64,000 nt of DNA from Adiantum capillus-veneris (Eukaryota; Streptophyta; Polypodiopsida; Polypodiales; Pteridaceae). The position numbers and the translations under genes were made by a program. Numbering within the stretch: the stretch's first letter is position 1; every line of letters starts with the position of its first letter. The notes under the pieces were generated by a model. That model saw only the letters and a program-made list of their open reading frames with translations. It did no database searches and was not told the origin of the DNA. Of this stretch, positions 11,392 to 21,316 are shown piece after piece. The stretch covers positions 152,407,592 to 152,471,591 of the forward strand of contig CM043943.1 in NCBI GenBank assembly GCA_014529385.2, given 5' to 3'.

Positions 11392-13432
11392 TTCATGACC
11401 AATGGACTAGGCAAGACATAAAAAAAACAAAACAGTGACTACTTGTGTGACACCATATTGGAGTTAGTTGAGTAGCAGAGTACTTACAACAATTTATTTT
11501 ATTTTATTTTTTTGTTCACTAACTCAAAGCACCTTAGCTCACATGAGTAGCTGCATAGCTGATTGACAAACCATCTCAATAAAATCTCATTTCAATACAA
11601 TCAGTAGCCATGACCTTAGTAGTGTTTGAATATTCACCTTAGAACACAATGCAGATAAATGAAATAAGAAAAGAGGAATGATGTATTTGATGTATATACC
11701 AGGAGGGTATACTTTTTTTTTTTTTTTGAAAATGTATATACCATTTTGTGTGGGGGGGGATAGGCACAGGTACGAGAAAGCTGCAACTGTCAAACTTAAT
11801 CGAAGTATAGTTAACAAATTCAAAATGTGTTAATTTTGTGTTAAGAATTGGCCATGAAATAAAAGAAGGTGCCATCCTGATTAATGTTGGGTAATAAACA
11901 GTGACTTAACATCTAAAGTGGTACAAATGTATATAGAAAAAACTCAAAACTATTACACATGGGAGGAGTATCTATATCAAAATTAGAAAGGATCATAAAC
12001 ACATGCAAACACATCCTTTGAAGGTAGGGGTGAGTTTAAAATCACTAGAATGAAAATATGAATCTTGTTAATATGAAAAAATACATGATAATGAGAGTTA
12101 TGAAAGTTAGTCATCACACACAAAATAATATTTCTCAACAGTAAGTGCTTGCAAGGTCGTGCTTATTAGTGCGTCCATGAATGAATTCCGTGGATACCCA
12201 TGTCCTTTAAATGTAGATACAATACAGTGGAAGGGCGAATTACAAACAACTGGTTTTGTTTTAACAACACCAAAATGATACGAAATTTGAAGTATTGCAA
12301 GATAATTGATACCAAATAGATAGTTCCACCTCACTTAAAAGAAAAATAGTTGGTTTGTTTATGTATTGTCCACCACACTACTACAAAATCTTTGCACTCA
12401 TGAACTACTCAATGAAAAGAATCAATGACAATATGGTATCATTCAATGTGCATTGGTTATGTCGAGATTAAACAACAATTAAGAGAAAGAAAATTACAAT
12501 AAGTAAAATAATCCCTACGAATAGAAACTTAAATTTCCTAGAGACTAGATGTAAGGGGGTAGAATTTGACCCTAAGTTGGGATTGGTAGTGTGTGTTTCG
12601 GTTATCCGGTTGTGGACAATGTAGTTTGGGCACGTTTGCCATGCTTCTTTAGTATGAAAGTTCAACTGGAATAAACTGACAAGTCCTATGCACCCATTAG
12701 TTGTGAAAGGGATGCAATAGTGTGCATGAGGTATTTGATATGATTCTAACTCTCAATATTACTGACGAAATAGTGAATCGCTAGGTGTATGCATGGTAAT
12801 ATGGATAGCCATTACCAGAGTTTAGCTTGCAATACTACTTATGTAGAAAATGGATCGTGATACATTTGCACAACACATGGAGAGTTTGTGGTTTGTGGAG
12901 GATTACCAAAATAGCAGAGCCTGGAATATGGTGAAGTTACAAAGATCATATCACATATGGGTGAAAACGTAAGGGTAATAACAAGATGCAGATAAAGGTG
13001 AACTCAATAAATTAAGATCGACGAAAACTATCACAAGAGATCTACAAGATCTATATTTATTTATTTATTTATTTTATTTTATGTTTTTAGAAATCAAGCA
13101 TTCCTTAGTGTTCCGAGCAGCAATTGCATCTAGTCTTGCTAGGAAACGACAAGTGGACAGAGCATCGATAGCAGCATAAGGCACTGCTAGGACTAAAAAT
13201 TACAAGTACTAGTGACCATTGAAGCTGATACAGTGCATAAGCATACACAGTTGAGCATGAGAACCAAACTCAACCACAGTCAATGAAGGAGAAATTAGAA
13301 TTACAAGTATGAGACCAGACTGACACAATCCTCAATGATGTAATCCAATGCCTAGGTTTTAAAATAAAACAAAGGAAGGTGAAGGATTGAAATTAAAAGG
13401 TTAAGAATGTCAGATGAAAATCATCGTTGTTG

Positions 13433-13831
13433 TCAATTCTCGTGAATGCCCGGCATCTGAGAAAGTATTGGAGTGGTCGTCAAACAGCGTCCACAATCTC
13501 CGCTTCTGCAAGTAGTCGAGGGCCGACCACTGTCGTATGGGCACTCGTTTAGTGAGAAACGCCCCTTAGGGAGCACTCTATCACTAACCTCATCACTCAG
13601 CACGGGCGACATCTGCATGTGAGGACTGAATTCCGAAGAGCTTACACGCCTCAGTCCATTTCCAACAGCTAAGAAGCTTTGTCCTACTGGCGGAGTACGA
13701 AAAGGTACGGAAAATTTTCTTAAGGGTGAATCTGTCCAGGAAGATGAGCGACGTAGAAGCCCGGATAGAACAGGCAAAGGATTTTTGTATGCTTCAAGAG
13801 AAGTATCTTCTATCAGGGTTTGAGGTTTGAG
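13433..13831 (-). other. Ser/Pro-rich open frame, exon-like, function unknown
   Basis: An open frame of about 130 codons on the minus strand with no ATG at its start, preceded by a TGA and a possible splice acceptor (GATAG at about 13820). The translation is Ser/Arg/Pro-rich (LLRRSSSWTDSPLRKFSVPF) with normal-looking composition, unlike the surrounding AT-rich frames. It may be a captured host-gene exon or simply a chance ORF. I recognise no family. It stops at 13435-13433. Confidence 0.25.
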
Positions 13832-15086
13832 TCAAGAGATGGTGGTATACAACATTGAGTCGCATTCAGAAAGGAGTGTATTAGCTGTGTCTGCATCTCA
13901 AGGACAACGCCCATAGTTCACAACTGGTTATCATGAAGGTCTGCGATTGGAGGAGTCAAACCCAGGTGTGTGCATAACTGTTCTGCAACAACGAGGGGTA
14001 GAAAGAGAAAGCCAGAAAGAGACATGGCGGCAGAGAAGGTTGCATTCTGTGGAGTGGGTTGGGAGCATGCATGGAGGGAGGAAGAGAGTGAGGGGTAGAG
14101 TCAGACTGCGACTTGATGTAGTGGGTAGTGGTTGGTGCTAACTGAAGCGAAAAAAGGGGTGGTCTACGTTAAAAACAAACATGAAGTTGGCAGCTCTTGG
14201 TCTGCATGAATATTCCGCCATTGGGTATGGCATCTAGTGGTTGAGGATGGCTGCATGGCAGGCAACGGAGAGGGGGGATGTGTGTGCAGCTGTAAAAAAA
14301 AAGTGAGCCAATTGCAGAGGGAACTGGCCAACTACCGCTTCAGCATGGCGGCCAGAGAGAGAGAGAGGTAGAGTTCTTCACGCGGCTGAACAGAAGCTAT
14401 TACTTGACCTTGTGGTAGTTGCACCATGCAATGGCCGGTGTAAATCAATGCAACCGCTGGTCTCTGAGTGTAAGTGCCATGCGCTCACAGTGTGTTGTAT
14501 GTGTGTGTGTGTGTGTGTGTGAATCAACCGAACCCTATTGAAATCTATATTCCCAATTCCTCTCTCAATATCTAACTCCGAGCATCTTTAATCCTTGTCA
14601 TCTCCCCCGACACAAGGCAAAACGCAGTGCAAATCTTTCTCCAAAACAACCCTACTTGCTTTCAAATCATACGTTGTTATTATTATAATAATTATTATTA
14701 TTATTTACTCAACTCTAAGCCCTATTTGTAAGCAGTTTTGAATGGCTATCAAATCCATCCGTAATCAATACATACTTCAAGTCAACCTCAAATGGGTCTC
14801 AGCTCTGGGTCTCAGCTCAGTCCCTAAAATATACTAAAAAGGATAATCATTTAGTTTTGTTCTCGTCCAAATTGTGAAGTTGCTATATATTAGTTTTAAG
14901 AATGCCACTAAATGGCTTGAAATCAACACTAATCTCAATCTTTTAATAATCACTTTTCTACTGGTATACTCTACCATGCTAAGAAAAAAAAGATAAAAAT
15001 TTAAGAAAAGAATTACAAAAACCACTTAGCTCTAATTCTTTAGAGTTTTCCATAGCTTTGCTTGCATATGTAGGAACGTAGACAAA

Positions 15087-15098
15087 GCTCTGATACCA
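15087..15098 (-). other. Initiator tRNA-Met-type primer-binding site
   Basis: The minus strand reads TGGTATCAGAGC, the common plant PBS complementary to the 3' end of initiator tRNA-Met. It lies one base downstream of the CA end of the LTR at 15100-16017. Confidence 0.8.
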
Positions 15099-15099
15099 C

Positions 15100-16017
15100 T
15101 GCTACAGCCGGAGGCGTGGCTGCCCTGCAAATCATCCAAGATAACACCATACAACACATAAATTGGCAAATCCCCATACCTGGCGAACCTCATAGCACAG
15201 CATTGAAGCCGTATGCGAACAAAGAGAGAGATTGAGAGCGCGAGAGGATAAAAGAGTGCGTGCAGGCGCACCTCCTAGACCGGAGTGCTACGCCAGCATG
15301 GCGAGAGAGAAGAGGGAAGAGGAGAGAAGAACAACGCAAACACTGGGTGCAATCTCCCCCCGTGCAAGAGTGACCATTTTCCTCTTGCACGTATTTGTTA
15401 TATAGATTTCTTGAATGGTCAAATTGGTTACAAACTGGCCGGCCGATCATAAATGGCCAAAGCTCATAAAAGAGCACTTGAATAATAAAATGTACAATGT
15501 ATATACTTTCATTGCGCAGAGGCCTAGCTCGGTCCCAGTCTTTTCCACATGTCAGCTGCAACAAATAATAAAATATCAATTCCATAACATACTTAAACTA
15601 TCTAGCGATCCTAAGACCCACCTTCCAAGAGGAGAGAAACCCCGAGTGCCTTTTTCCCCATGTTTCAGAGGCACGTACTCTCGAGATTTCACCGCTCTAG
15701 GGGCAATGAGTATTACTAATATCAAATTGAACACTATGGGAACAGAGAGTTCCCGACCAATCGGGACCACCCTTCTCATAGGCATTGGCAACCTAAGCCA
15801 AGCCCCCACTTTCCACCCCCACACTCACACTTCCTTGTGTGTCCTAATTACTACCACAATGATTGTTCAACATAAACATTCCTTGATTAGATTCCGAATC
15901 ACAATGTTCGTTAAGACAGCCCTTCAACCAGTATTGCAAACAACACCAAGAGAGTGTCATAGTAAAAATTCTACTCAAACGTATTCATTAAAATTCCAAT
16001 GTTCTGGAGGTACAACA
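15100..16017 (-). repeat. LTR of a minus-strand element, 918 bp
   Basis: On the minus strand it starts TGTTGTACC and ends GTAGCA, then the iMet PBS. A TATA-like CTATATAAC lies at 15397-15405, followed at the expected start site by a 10-bp-arm hairpin (15361-15370 with 15382-15391). Directly upstream on the same strand is a polypurine tract, GGAGGGGGGA (16018-16027). Having a PPT on one side and a PBS on the other implies internal sequence on both sides, as in LTR-internal-LTR chains made by recombination. Confidence 0.65.
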
Positions 16018-16030
16018 TCCCCCCTCCAGC
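16018..16030 (-). other. Polypurine tract next to the 15100-16017 LTR
   Basis: The minus strand reads GCTGGAGGGGGGA immediately before the LTR's TGTTG. This is the position and composition of a plus-strand primer site, normally found only before a 3' LTR. Confidence 0.6.
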
Positions 16031-16077
16031 AAGAGTTTACTCCTCCCGTTGTCGCCTAGCTACCCATACAACTAGGT

Positions 16078-16199
16078 ATGTCCACCCCATAGAAAGCACG
16101 ACATGGACACTCCCACCGCATAGAAAGCAAGACGTGGGTTCCCACCGGATAGAAAGCAAGTCGTGGGTATCCACCGCCTAAAAATCAAGTCGTGGATTC
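16078..16199. repeat. Four imperfect tandem repeats of about 30 bp
   Basis: Four consecutive units share the pattern CCACC-n-AUAGAAAGCA-like (DNA: ATAGAAAGCAAGACGTGG), with the last unit changed to CTAAAAATCAAGTCGTGG. They lie just outside the PPT of the neighbouring LTR, in what would be the 3' end of a minus-strand element. Confidence 0.7.
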
Positions 16200-16462
16200 A
16201 AGAGCCCTTTAACGAGGAACTCTTCCCCCTGTGATCAGTAGGGGGGTCAGGATTGATTCAACATTGGAAATAAAATGAACATGTCGAGCTAAATTTTCCC
16301 TAGCAGACATTCTTTCCTATTGCAAACAGCATACCCATCAATCATTTCTTTCCTACTTTAGACTTTAATGTACAAATGAGTTCAGTGCCGAGGTTTCCGT
16401 TGGATTTCTCCAACATGTTTTGCGGATATGTTCATTCCTAACTAAACGTGTGCAATGTTAAT

Positions 16463-16633
16463 TCAAACGACTTGAATAAAATTATGACCTACCTCTTCCA
16501 TTTGCTCGTCAATGGCCGGTGAGATGGCCGGTGCTTGGTCGTCTAAGGGAGCTTTCCCCTTTCCGTTCACATTGCTCGTTCCTGCCTCGTGGTCGTGGGC
16601 TCCACCAAGGCGAGTCCTCTTAACCGGGGCCAT
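16463..16633 (-). other. 56-codon ORF, possible 5' exon
   Basis: ATG at 16633, stop at 16465-16463. The first 49 codons are charged and Ala/Gly-rich (MAPVKRTRLGGAHDHEAGTS at the N-terminus) and are followed by GAG|GTAGGT, a good splice-donor match. The start style resembles the first exon of a gag-like ORF, and it sits downstream of the promoter-like stretch at 17520-18176. No downstream partner exon is visible, so the function is unknown. Confidence 0.3.
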
Positions 16634-16639
16634 TTTAAA

Positions 16640-18176
16640 CTCACTACTTTAAATGGTTAGCTTGGAGAAAAGAGCTAATGTCCGCAAGCGTCATAACAAC
16701 CAAATGATAGATTAGCAACATCAACAATGCCTGCTACATGAGAGGTTTAGATTTTTCCATATAGCAATCATTATGGATGATGCATATTCCTATGGGAACC
16801 GGCTCTAAGGATAATTACTCGACTTAGATGATTAAGAATCATAAGGTCTCATTAATAGAATTACCAGAAAGATGAATCAGCATAATTAATCTCTTTCCTA
16901 GCAATTAGAGGATGCAGGTTCACCTCATGCATAGGTGTGAGAAAAATTAACCCTTAGAGACTTAATGACGGCTTTAATTTTACCTTAATTACATCTTAAT
17001 GCATAAGAGAATGGATCTAATTTAGCTATATTGTTAATAAAAAAGTGATTTTTCACCAATCTACACAGTTATCGGCTTATGGATTAATCACTATGCTACC
17101 TAGAGAGAGAAAATTCTATTAATCATGCACTAATCACTAATAAAGAATGATGAATGACTGATAATTCAGCTATGGTGTGATGATTACATAATAGAATAAG
17201 ATTAAAGAGAAATTAGAGAGTAATTATAGAGAATTATGACTAGGAATAAGCATAATAGACGAGGAATTTAGATGGTAATGAAAAGGATTTGCAGAAAGCA
17301 TTAATTAAACCGTGGTTACCGTGATTAAGGGCTGATAATCCTCTCGATTCTCTGATTTAATCGAGCTTTTTGAGGCGAGAATTCGACAGTACCTCCCTCC
17401 TTGCTTCTCCTTCAAAGGATGTGTGTACCGGCAGCACCTCCCCAAGGTGTGTGTGTGTGTGTGTGTGTGTATTGGGTGTATGTGTGAGCGTGTGTGTGTG
17501 TGTGTGTATGTGCAGGCCTTTAAATAGGCTCCTACAGGCTGAAAATCGACCAGCCCTGCTATTAGCATCTGGAGGAGCACTCAGTCTCTGCATTGGCAAG
17601 TCCAGTTCCCCTACCCACCAAGTGTCAGGTTGGCTAGGTTAACTGGCTCTGAGACTTAGTTTCTGGCTTGGCAGCTTTCCCAGGACTCCCACAAGGACAA
17701 AACGCGCCCCCTAGCTGCTAAAGCTGATTTGGAGTGGCGTGGGACCTGTTCCCACACAGTCCCGGGCTCCAGGGCCTCCCCGCTCAATTTTTGGAAAAAT
17801 TGATTTTAGGCTAAAACGGGTCATACGAGTCGGATTTTGATGCCGTAAATTGCTATACGGAGCTTTAACTAAGGCGTACTAGCCCGAGTACCTGCCATAT
17901 TTAGCAGCCCCGAGGTCCAAAAATGCATTTTTTTCAAATTCGGGGTACGAGTGCAGTTTTTCGAGATGATTAAAACTAAACACGTCGGGTGACCAAAAAC
18001 TTACTATTTTTGGAATTTTTTTGCAAAAATTATTTTAATTCACATTTGGGAGCTTTAAAACATTCTAAACATCATGGCACTGACAGAATTCAGAAAACTG
18101 CTAAAAATAGTAACTTTTTCCATTATGATCATTACATGGTACACGGTGCTCTTTTTGGTCGGGGTCAGAGACCTTA
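16640..18176 (-). repeat. Probable LTR/promoter region of a second minus-strand element
   Basis: The stretch next to E2 ends (plus) CCTTACA, i.e. starts TGTAAGG on the minus strand, consistent with an LTR 5' terminus. A TATA-like CTATTTAAAGG lies at about 17520-17531 on the minus strand, followed by (TG)n/(CA)n runs at about 17443-17471 and 17489-17512. No second copy or PBS was found, so the inner boundary is not defined. The part around 16640-17300 is AT-rich and featureless. Confidence 0.35.
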
Positions 18177-18181
18177 CAGTG

Positions 18182-18780
18182 ACTAAAAATTGCTAGGAAA
18201 CTATGGAAATACCTCACCTTGGGACCACAACCATAGTAGTAAAGATGGCCAATGGGTCTATCGTTAAACCTATTGGGATGCTAGAAGATCTCAAGATCAA
18301 GGTCTTTGGACATAAAATAAGAAATACCTTCATTGTTATGGATTTCTCCAAGCACACTATAGCATCTAAGATTATCTTAGGACGTCCTTTCATGAGGGAA
18401 GAAAAAATGGTGCATGATTGGTCTAAAAACCATGTCTACTTGCAGTTCCAAGATTTTGTCATTTGAGTGGAACTTGTAACTGGTCGAGCACATCCTCTAG
18501 GAAACAGGTTTATAATTGATTATAGATCTGACACCATAGTTCACTCGGCCCCATTGATGTATTGTTACACATGTAAAGTGGACACTGATGTTTGGGAAGA
18601 TTCTCCTTGTATGGATGTACTACCTGGGATGACTGAGTCAGACAATGTGGATTGCGTCCACTTAGCAGCAACCATATACACTTGGGGAAACAAGGGGATG
18701 ACCTAGGTAACACCTAAGGGGGATGAAATGCCACCACTCGTATCCTTAAATATGCTAGAAGCAATGCATATAGCTTCTGA
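18182..18780 (+). pseudogene. E2 retropepsin 1, C-terminal part
   Basis: It resumes the domain broken at 10528. VVKMANGS..., the FIVMDFSKH strand and IILGRPFMREEKMVHDW are all present, matching E3 37860-38400. Stops at about 18464-18466 and 18704-18706 break the frame. The following segment is conserved with E3 (CYTC knuckle-like pair, MDVLPGMTESDNVD). The DGG active-site half lies at 10513. Confidence 0.85.
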
Positions 18781-19460
18781 TGACCTATAAGATGAAGGTT
18801 TGACTGGCATTGGAACCAGTAGCGTCTCACAAGACTATATTGGGACAAAATCATCAATTGAAATTGACTCTGAGGACGAATAATCTGAGTTCAATCTTAG
18901 TGCAAATGTGGGGACAAACCATTCAAGGCCCAGTGGTACCCTAGATGAAAATCTATCCAAGGGAGCAGAAGACATAAGTAGCGATTCATCTAGTGACTCT
19001 TCACTAAAGATTGGCCGTAATAAAAAATTAGACAAGAAGAGTAAGAGATATAAGAGGCAACAATATTGAGAAAATGTGCATGCTAGAATAAATGAAAATA
19101 AATCTACCGCAGAATGGCTTAATTATATAAGGGCATATGATGCTCAACGGAATTTGGTAGATAACTGGGGTGAATACCTTCAAAGCGTTATGTGGTGTAG
19201 TCCACAACCCATTAACATCGCACAACCAGAGGCTATAGAGAATCCAAAGTTGAGCCGTATCGTAAGGAGATGACATAATAAAGAGTTACAAGCCATCCAT
19301 CAAAAGAAAGCAGTCAAAGAACAGGTAGATCTTAAAAAGATCCAAGCAATAGTTGAGGCTCAAGAAAGACAACAACATCTTAGACGCCAACAAGAGGCTA
19401 ATCTAAGAATCACGAAAGCATTTTTTGAAGACACTAATGATGATTCATTGGAATCCGAGC
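18781..19460 (+). pseudogene. E2 linker between the two retropepsin domains
   Basis: Absent from E3, which jumps from the equivalent of 18780 to the equivalent of about 20000. The translation is acidic/Ser-rich, then Lys-rich (GRNKKLDKKSKRYKRQ), then a Glu/Gln/Lys helical stretch (KKIQAIVEAQERQQHLRRQQ) just before retropepsin 2. That helical stretch resembles the segment between integrase and the retropepsin-like domain in E6. Several stops break the frame. Confidence 0.6.
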
Positions 19461-19810
19461 CACCTCTATATTATCCAATTGAACTAAATAGCCTCTATGG
19501 GAGAGTACTATATAATGTATTATTGGATACAAGGGCTTAACATAATTTGTTATCCTCTATGGAGTTTGGTGTCAACTAGGAAAACCACCCCTATCCACAA
19601 GCACCATCCAAGTCAAGGGTGTCAATAAGAAGAAGACCACGGTTTTTGAAATCCTACACACTCCTATTATTTATGATAATGGAACCGTGGTTCAAAGCTT
19701 TTTAGTCATGCCTGTTGGTACTATGGAGGGTAATATAAACCTGGGGTGCACATGGATGTCTATAGTCAAATATAATATCGATTGGGAGATCGGGAGTATC
19801 ACGACACAAA
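19461..19810 (+). pseudogene. E2 retropepsin 2 (D-T-R-A active-site variant)
   Basis: A retropepsin-like fold signature follows the linker: an N-terminal strand, then LLDTRA (Asp codon 19526-19528, Arg codon 19532-19534), a TAA where SHNLL-type members have Ser, HNLLSS, and after a frameshift near 19580 the flap-like segment and NLGCTWMSIVKYNIDW. The C-terminal [GC]xxWM...IDW pattern is the usual retropepsin ending. Active-site Gly is replaced by Arg, as in E6. It may be a decayed protease or a non-catalytic structural copy. It is independent of retropepsin 1 upstream. Confidence 0.65.
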
Positions 19811-20653
19811 AACCAACTCATGGCCCTACGGCTCAAGGAATAACACCTGAAATCTCACCTCTTCATAACACAAAAAACAACAAAATATTGTCAATCCAAA
19901 AAGTCGCAACATCCTTGCCAATAGCACAACCCTCTAAAGCTTCAACTTCCATGGCTATGAAAGGCAGTGCTACATCAAAGGCTCCACGTGATCTAATCAA
20001 GGGTACATATCAATGGGTCCCCAAGGTATCGTTATCGGACCCCCCTATGGTTCAAGTTAATTCACAAAGGAAACCTCAAAGGAAGGCATCCACTCACGTT
20101 AAGAAGGTGAAAACCAAATCATGTTGGACTCCCAAACAACTATTAGAATCCCAAGGCTACTATGATGGAAATGATCGAATTTGGGTACCTAAACGTAAAT
20201 CGTGTCCTTCCCTATCCACTACAAAACCATGTGAGTCAAACCTTGTGATTCCAAAGCCGATGGAAGACCTTGGAAAGGGAAAGATCACAGAATGCTACAC
20301 ACCTATTCCAAAGCTAGTTTGGGTTCCAAGGCAAAACTAATCTATTCGGCTTATCTCGGGAAAGGAGGAGTTCCATGAAGCTTGTAGCTCCTCATGTAAT
20401 GCATCCATAGAGGTAAAAGCTTCTACACAACCTCCACCTACCATAGGCAACCTCCATGAAGCTACAAAAGATTTGACACCTCCCATTGTTCAATTATTAC
20501 CTGATGCATTACTTCAAGTTCGTTCATGGGAGAGTACCTTACCACCCTTGCAACTCGATGAGGCACCCAAGGCAATAGAGAACTATTGGCTAAAATCCTC
20601 ACCTATTACCAATTGGAGTAACTGGTTCCAAAAGGTGATGACATCCTTTTAAA
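19811..20653 (+). pseudogene. E2 W[VI]PK-repeat tail
   Basis: Same frame as retropepsin 2 (open 19687-20340). Four tetrapeptides lie at 20014 (WVPK), 20125 (WTPK), 20182 (WVPK) and 20320 (WVPR), embedded in Lys/Ser/Pro-rich low-complexity sequence. The spacing (37, 19 and 46 codons) resembles E3. A CYTPIPKLVW segment precedes the last motif. After the stop at 20338-20340 homology to the E3 tail continues to about 20650. Function unknown; tryptophan-based short linear motifs suggest protein or nucleic-acid contacts. Confidence 0.7.
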
Positions 20654-20965
20654 GTATGATCTACCCAAGGAAGGGGGGAGTCTTCTTTCACATCATCCTA
20701 TTGAATTATTTTCCTCTTACCCTTCTTTCCTTGACCCTTGAGCATTTCGATTTTAGGGATTGTATATATATAGATTTACAGTAACTAAACACCCTAGTTT
20801 TTTTTATTTAAAAAAAGATAGTAAAGAGCAAGTGCAATTAGCAAATGAGTGTGCACAATACTAGTCAAAATCATTGACCCAGACCTACACATGTCACATC
20901 AGGTACACTAAAACAAAAACCTATGTCATCAAACACCTAAACATCCTCTATTTGTGTTCACAGAT

Positions 20966-21316
20966 ATGGCTGATTCTTACGAATATTCTTTTTACCTGTC
21001 CCAAGTTATGCATTTATGTTATCCTCATATTTCCTATGAATGGGATTCGGTTGAAACACTCGCTTATGAGAGAAATGTTGAGGAGTTAGAGTGGCTGGTC
21101 CGCCTCTTGACTATGACAGATCCCTATTCTATCAAGGAAGTTTTCCCAATTGCCCAAGTTTACCATTTTTCCCAGGCTGAGTATGCACTCCTCATGACAT
21201 TCCTAATACTATTCTTCATGGAAAAGGATGAGAACGATAATGGTGATTGGACAGACAAGACACACGGCCTTACCGAAGAGGATTACACCTACTTGATAAT
21301 GAGGATGGTGGTTTAG
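20966..21316 (+). CDS. E2 accessory ORF, 116 aa, unknown function
   Basis: ATG 20966 to TAG 21314-21316, uninterrupted although the rest of E2 is full of stops. The product is acidic, begins MADSYEYSFYLSQVMHLCYP, is Tyr/Glu/Asp-rich and has a hydrophobic stretch (ALLMTFLILFFM) near residue 85 that is short for a membrane anchor. The ORF is directly preceded by TTTGTGTTCACAG, a good splice acceptor, so it could be expressed from a spliced subgenomic RNA, in the position of env-like ORFs. E3 lacks the whole segment of about 420 bp (20938-21357) at the same place. I recognise no family. Confidence 0.55.
   Translation: MADSYEYSFYLSQVMHLCYPHISYEWDSVETLAYERNVEELEWLVRLLTMTDPYSIKEVFPIAQVYHFSQAEYALLMTFLILFFMEKDENDNGDWTDKTHGLTEEDYTYLIMRMVV

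Larger units (their letters stand above)
10668..15086. other. Internal region of composite insertion, essentially non-coding
   Basis: AT-rich DNA without gag, protease, RT or integrase signatures on either strand. It contains the 7-copy 26-bp motif (11088-11391), a 15-T run (11709-11723), a Ser-rich open frame (13433-13831, minus), a GC-richer stretch at 13900-14480, a (TG)n run (about 14500-14521) and an (ATT)n-like run (about 14676-14705). The size and emptiness fit a LARD-like internal domain. Confidence 0.5.
10529..18181. mobile_element. Composite insertion of LTR-element pieces inside the E2 protease
   Basis: The protease reading of E2 stops at about 10528 and continues at about 18182, so everything between arrived later. 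Inside, mostly on the minus strand, are a 918-bp LTR-like block with PBS and PPT, a 139-bp segment repeated from that LTR at the left edge, AT-rich filler, a 7-copy short repeat, and a promoter-like stretch at the right end whose plus-strand end reads TTACA (minus TGTAA). No gag-pol is visible. I read it as at least two nested, partly deleted non-autonomous elements. Confidence 0.6.

Noticed and set aside
15415-16059. 214-aa plus-strand ORF
   Set aside because: Lies antisense across the 15100-16017 LTR, starts inside it, and has no recognisable motif.
17305-17642. Three ORFs of 80-91 aa around 17.4 kb
   Set aside because: Driven by (TG)n/(CA)n runs in a promoter-like region; no family resemblance.
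18176-18186. A target-site duplication for the 10529-18181 insert
   Set aside because: GTGAC follows the apparent right end, but no matching copy is present at the left junction, which looks deleted.
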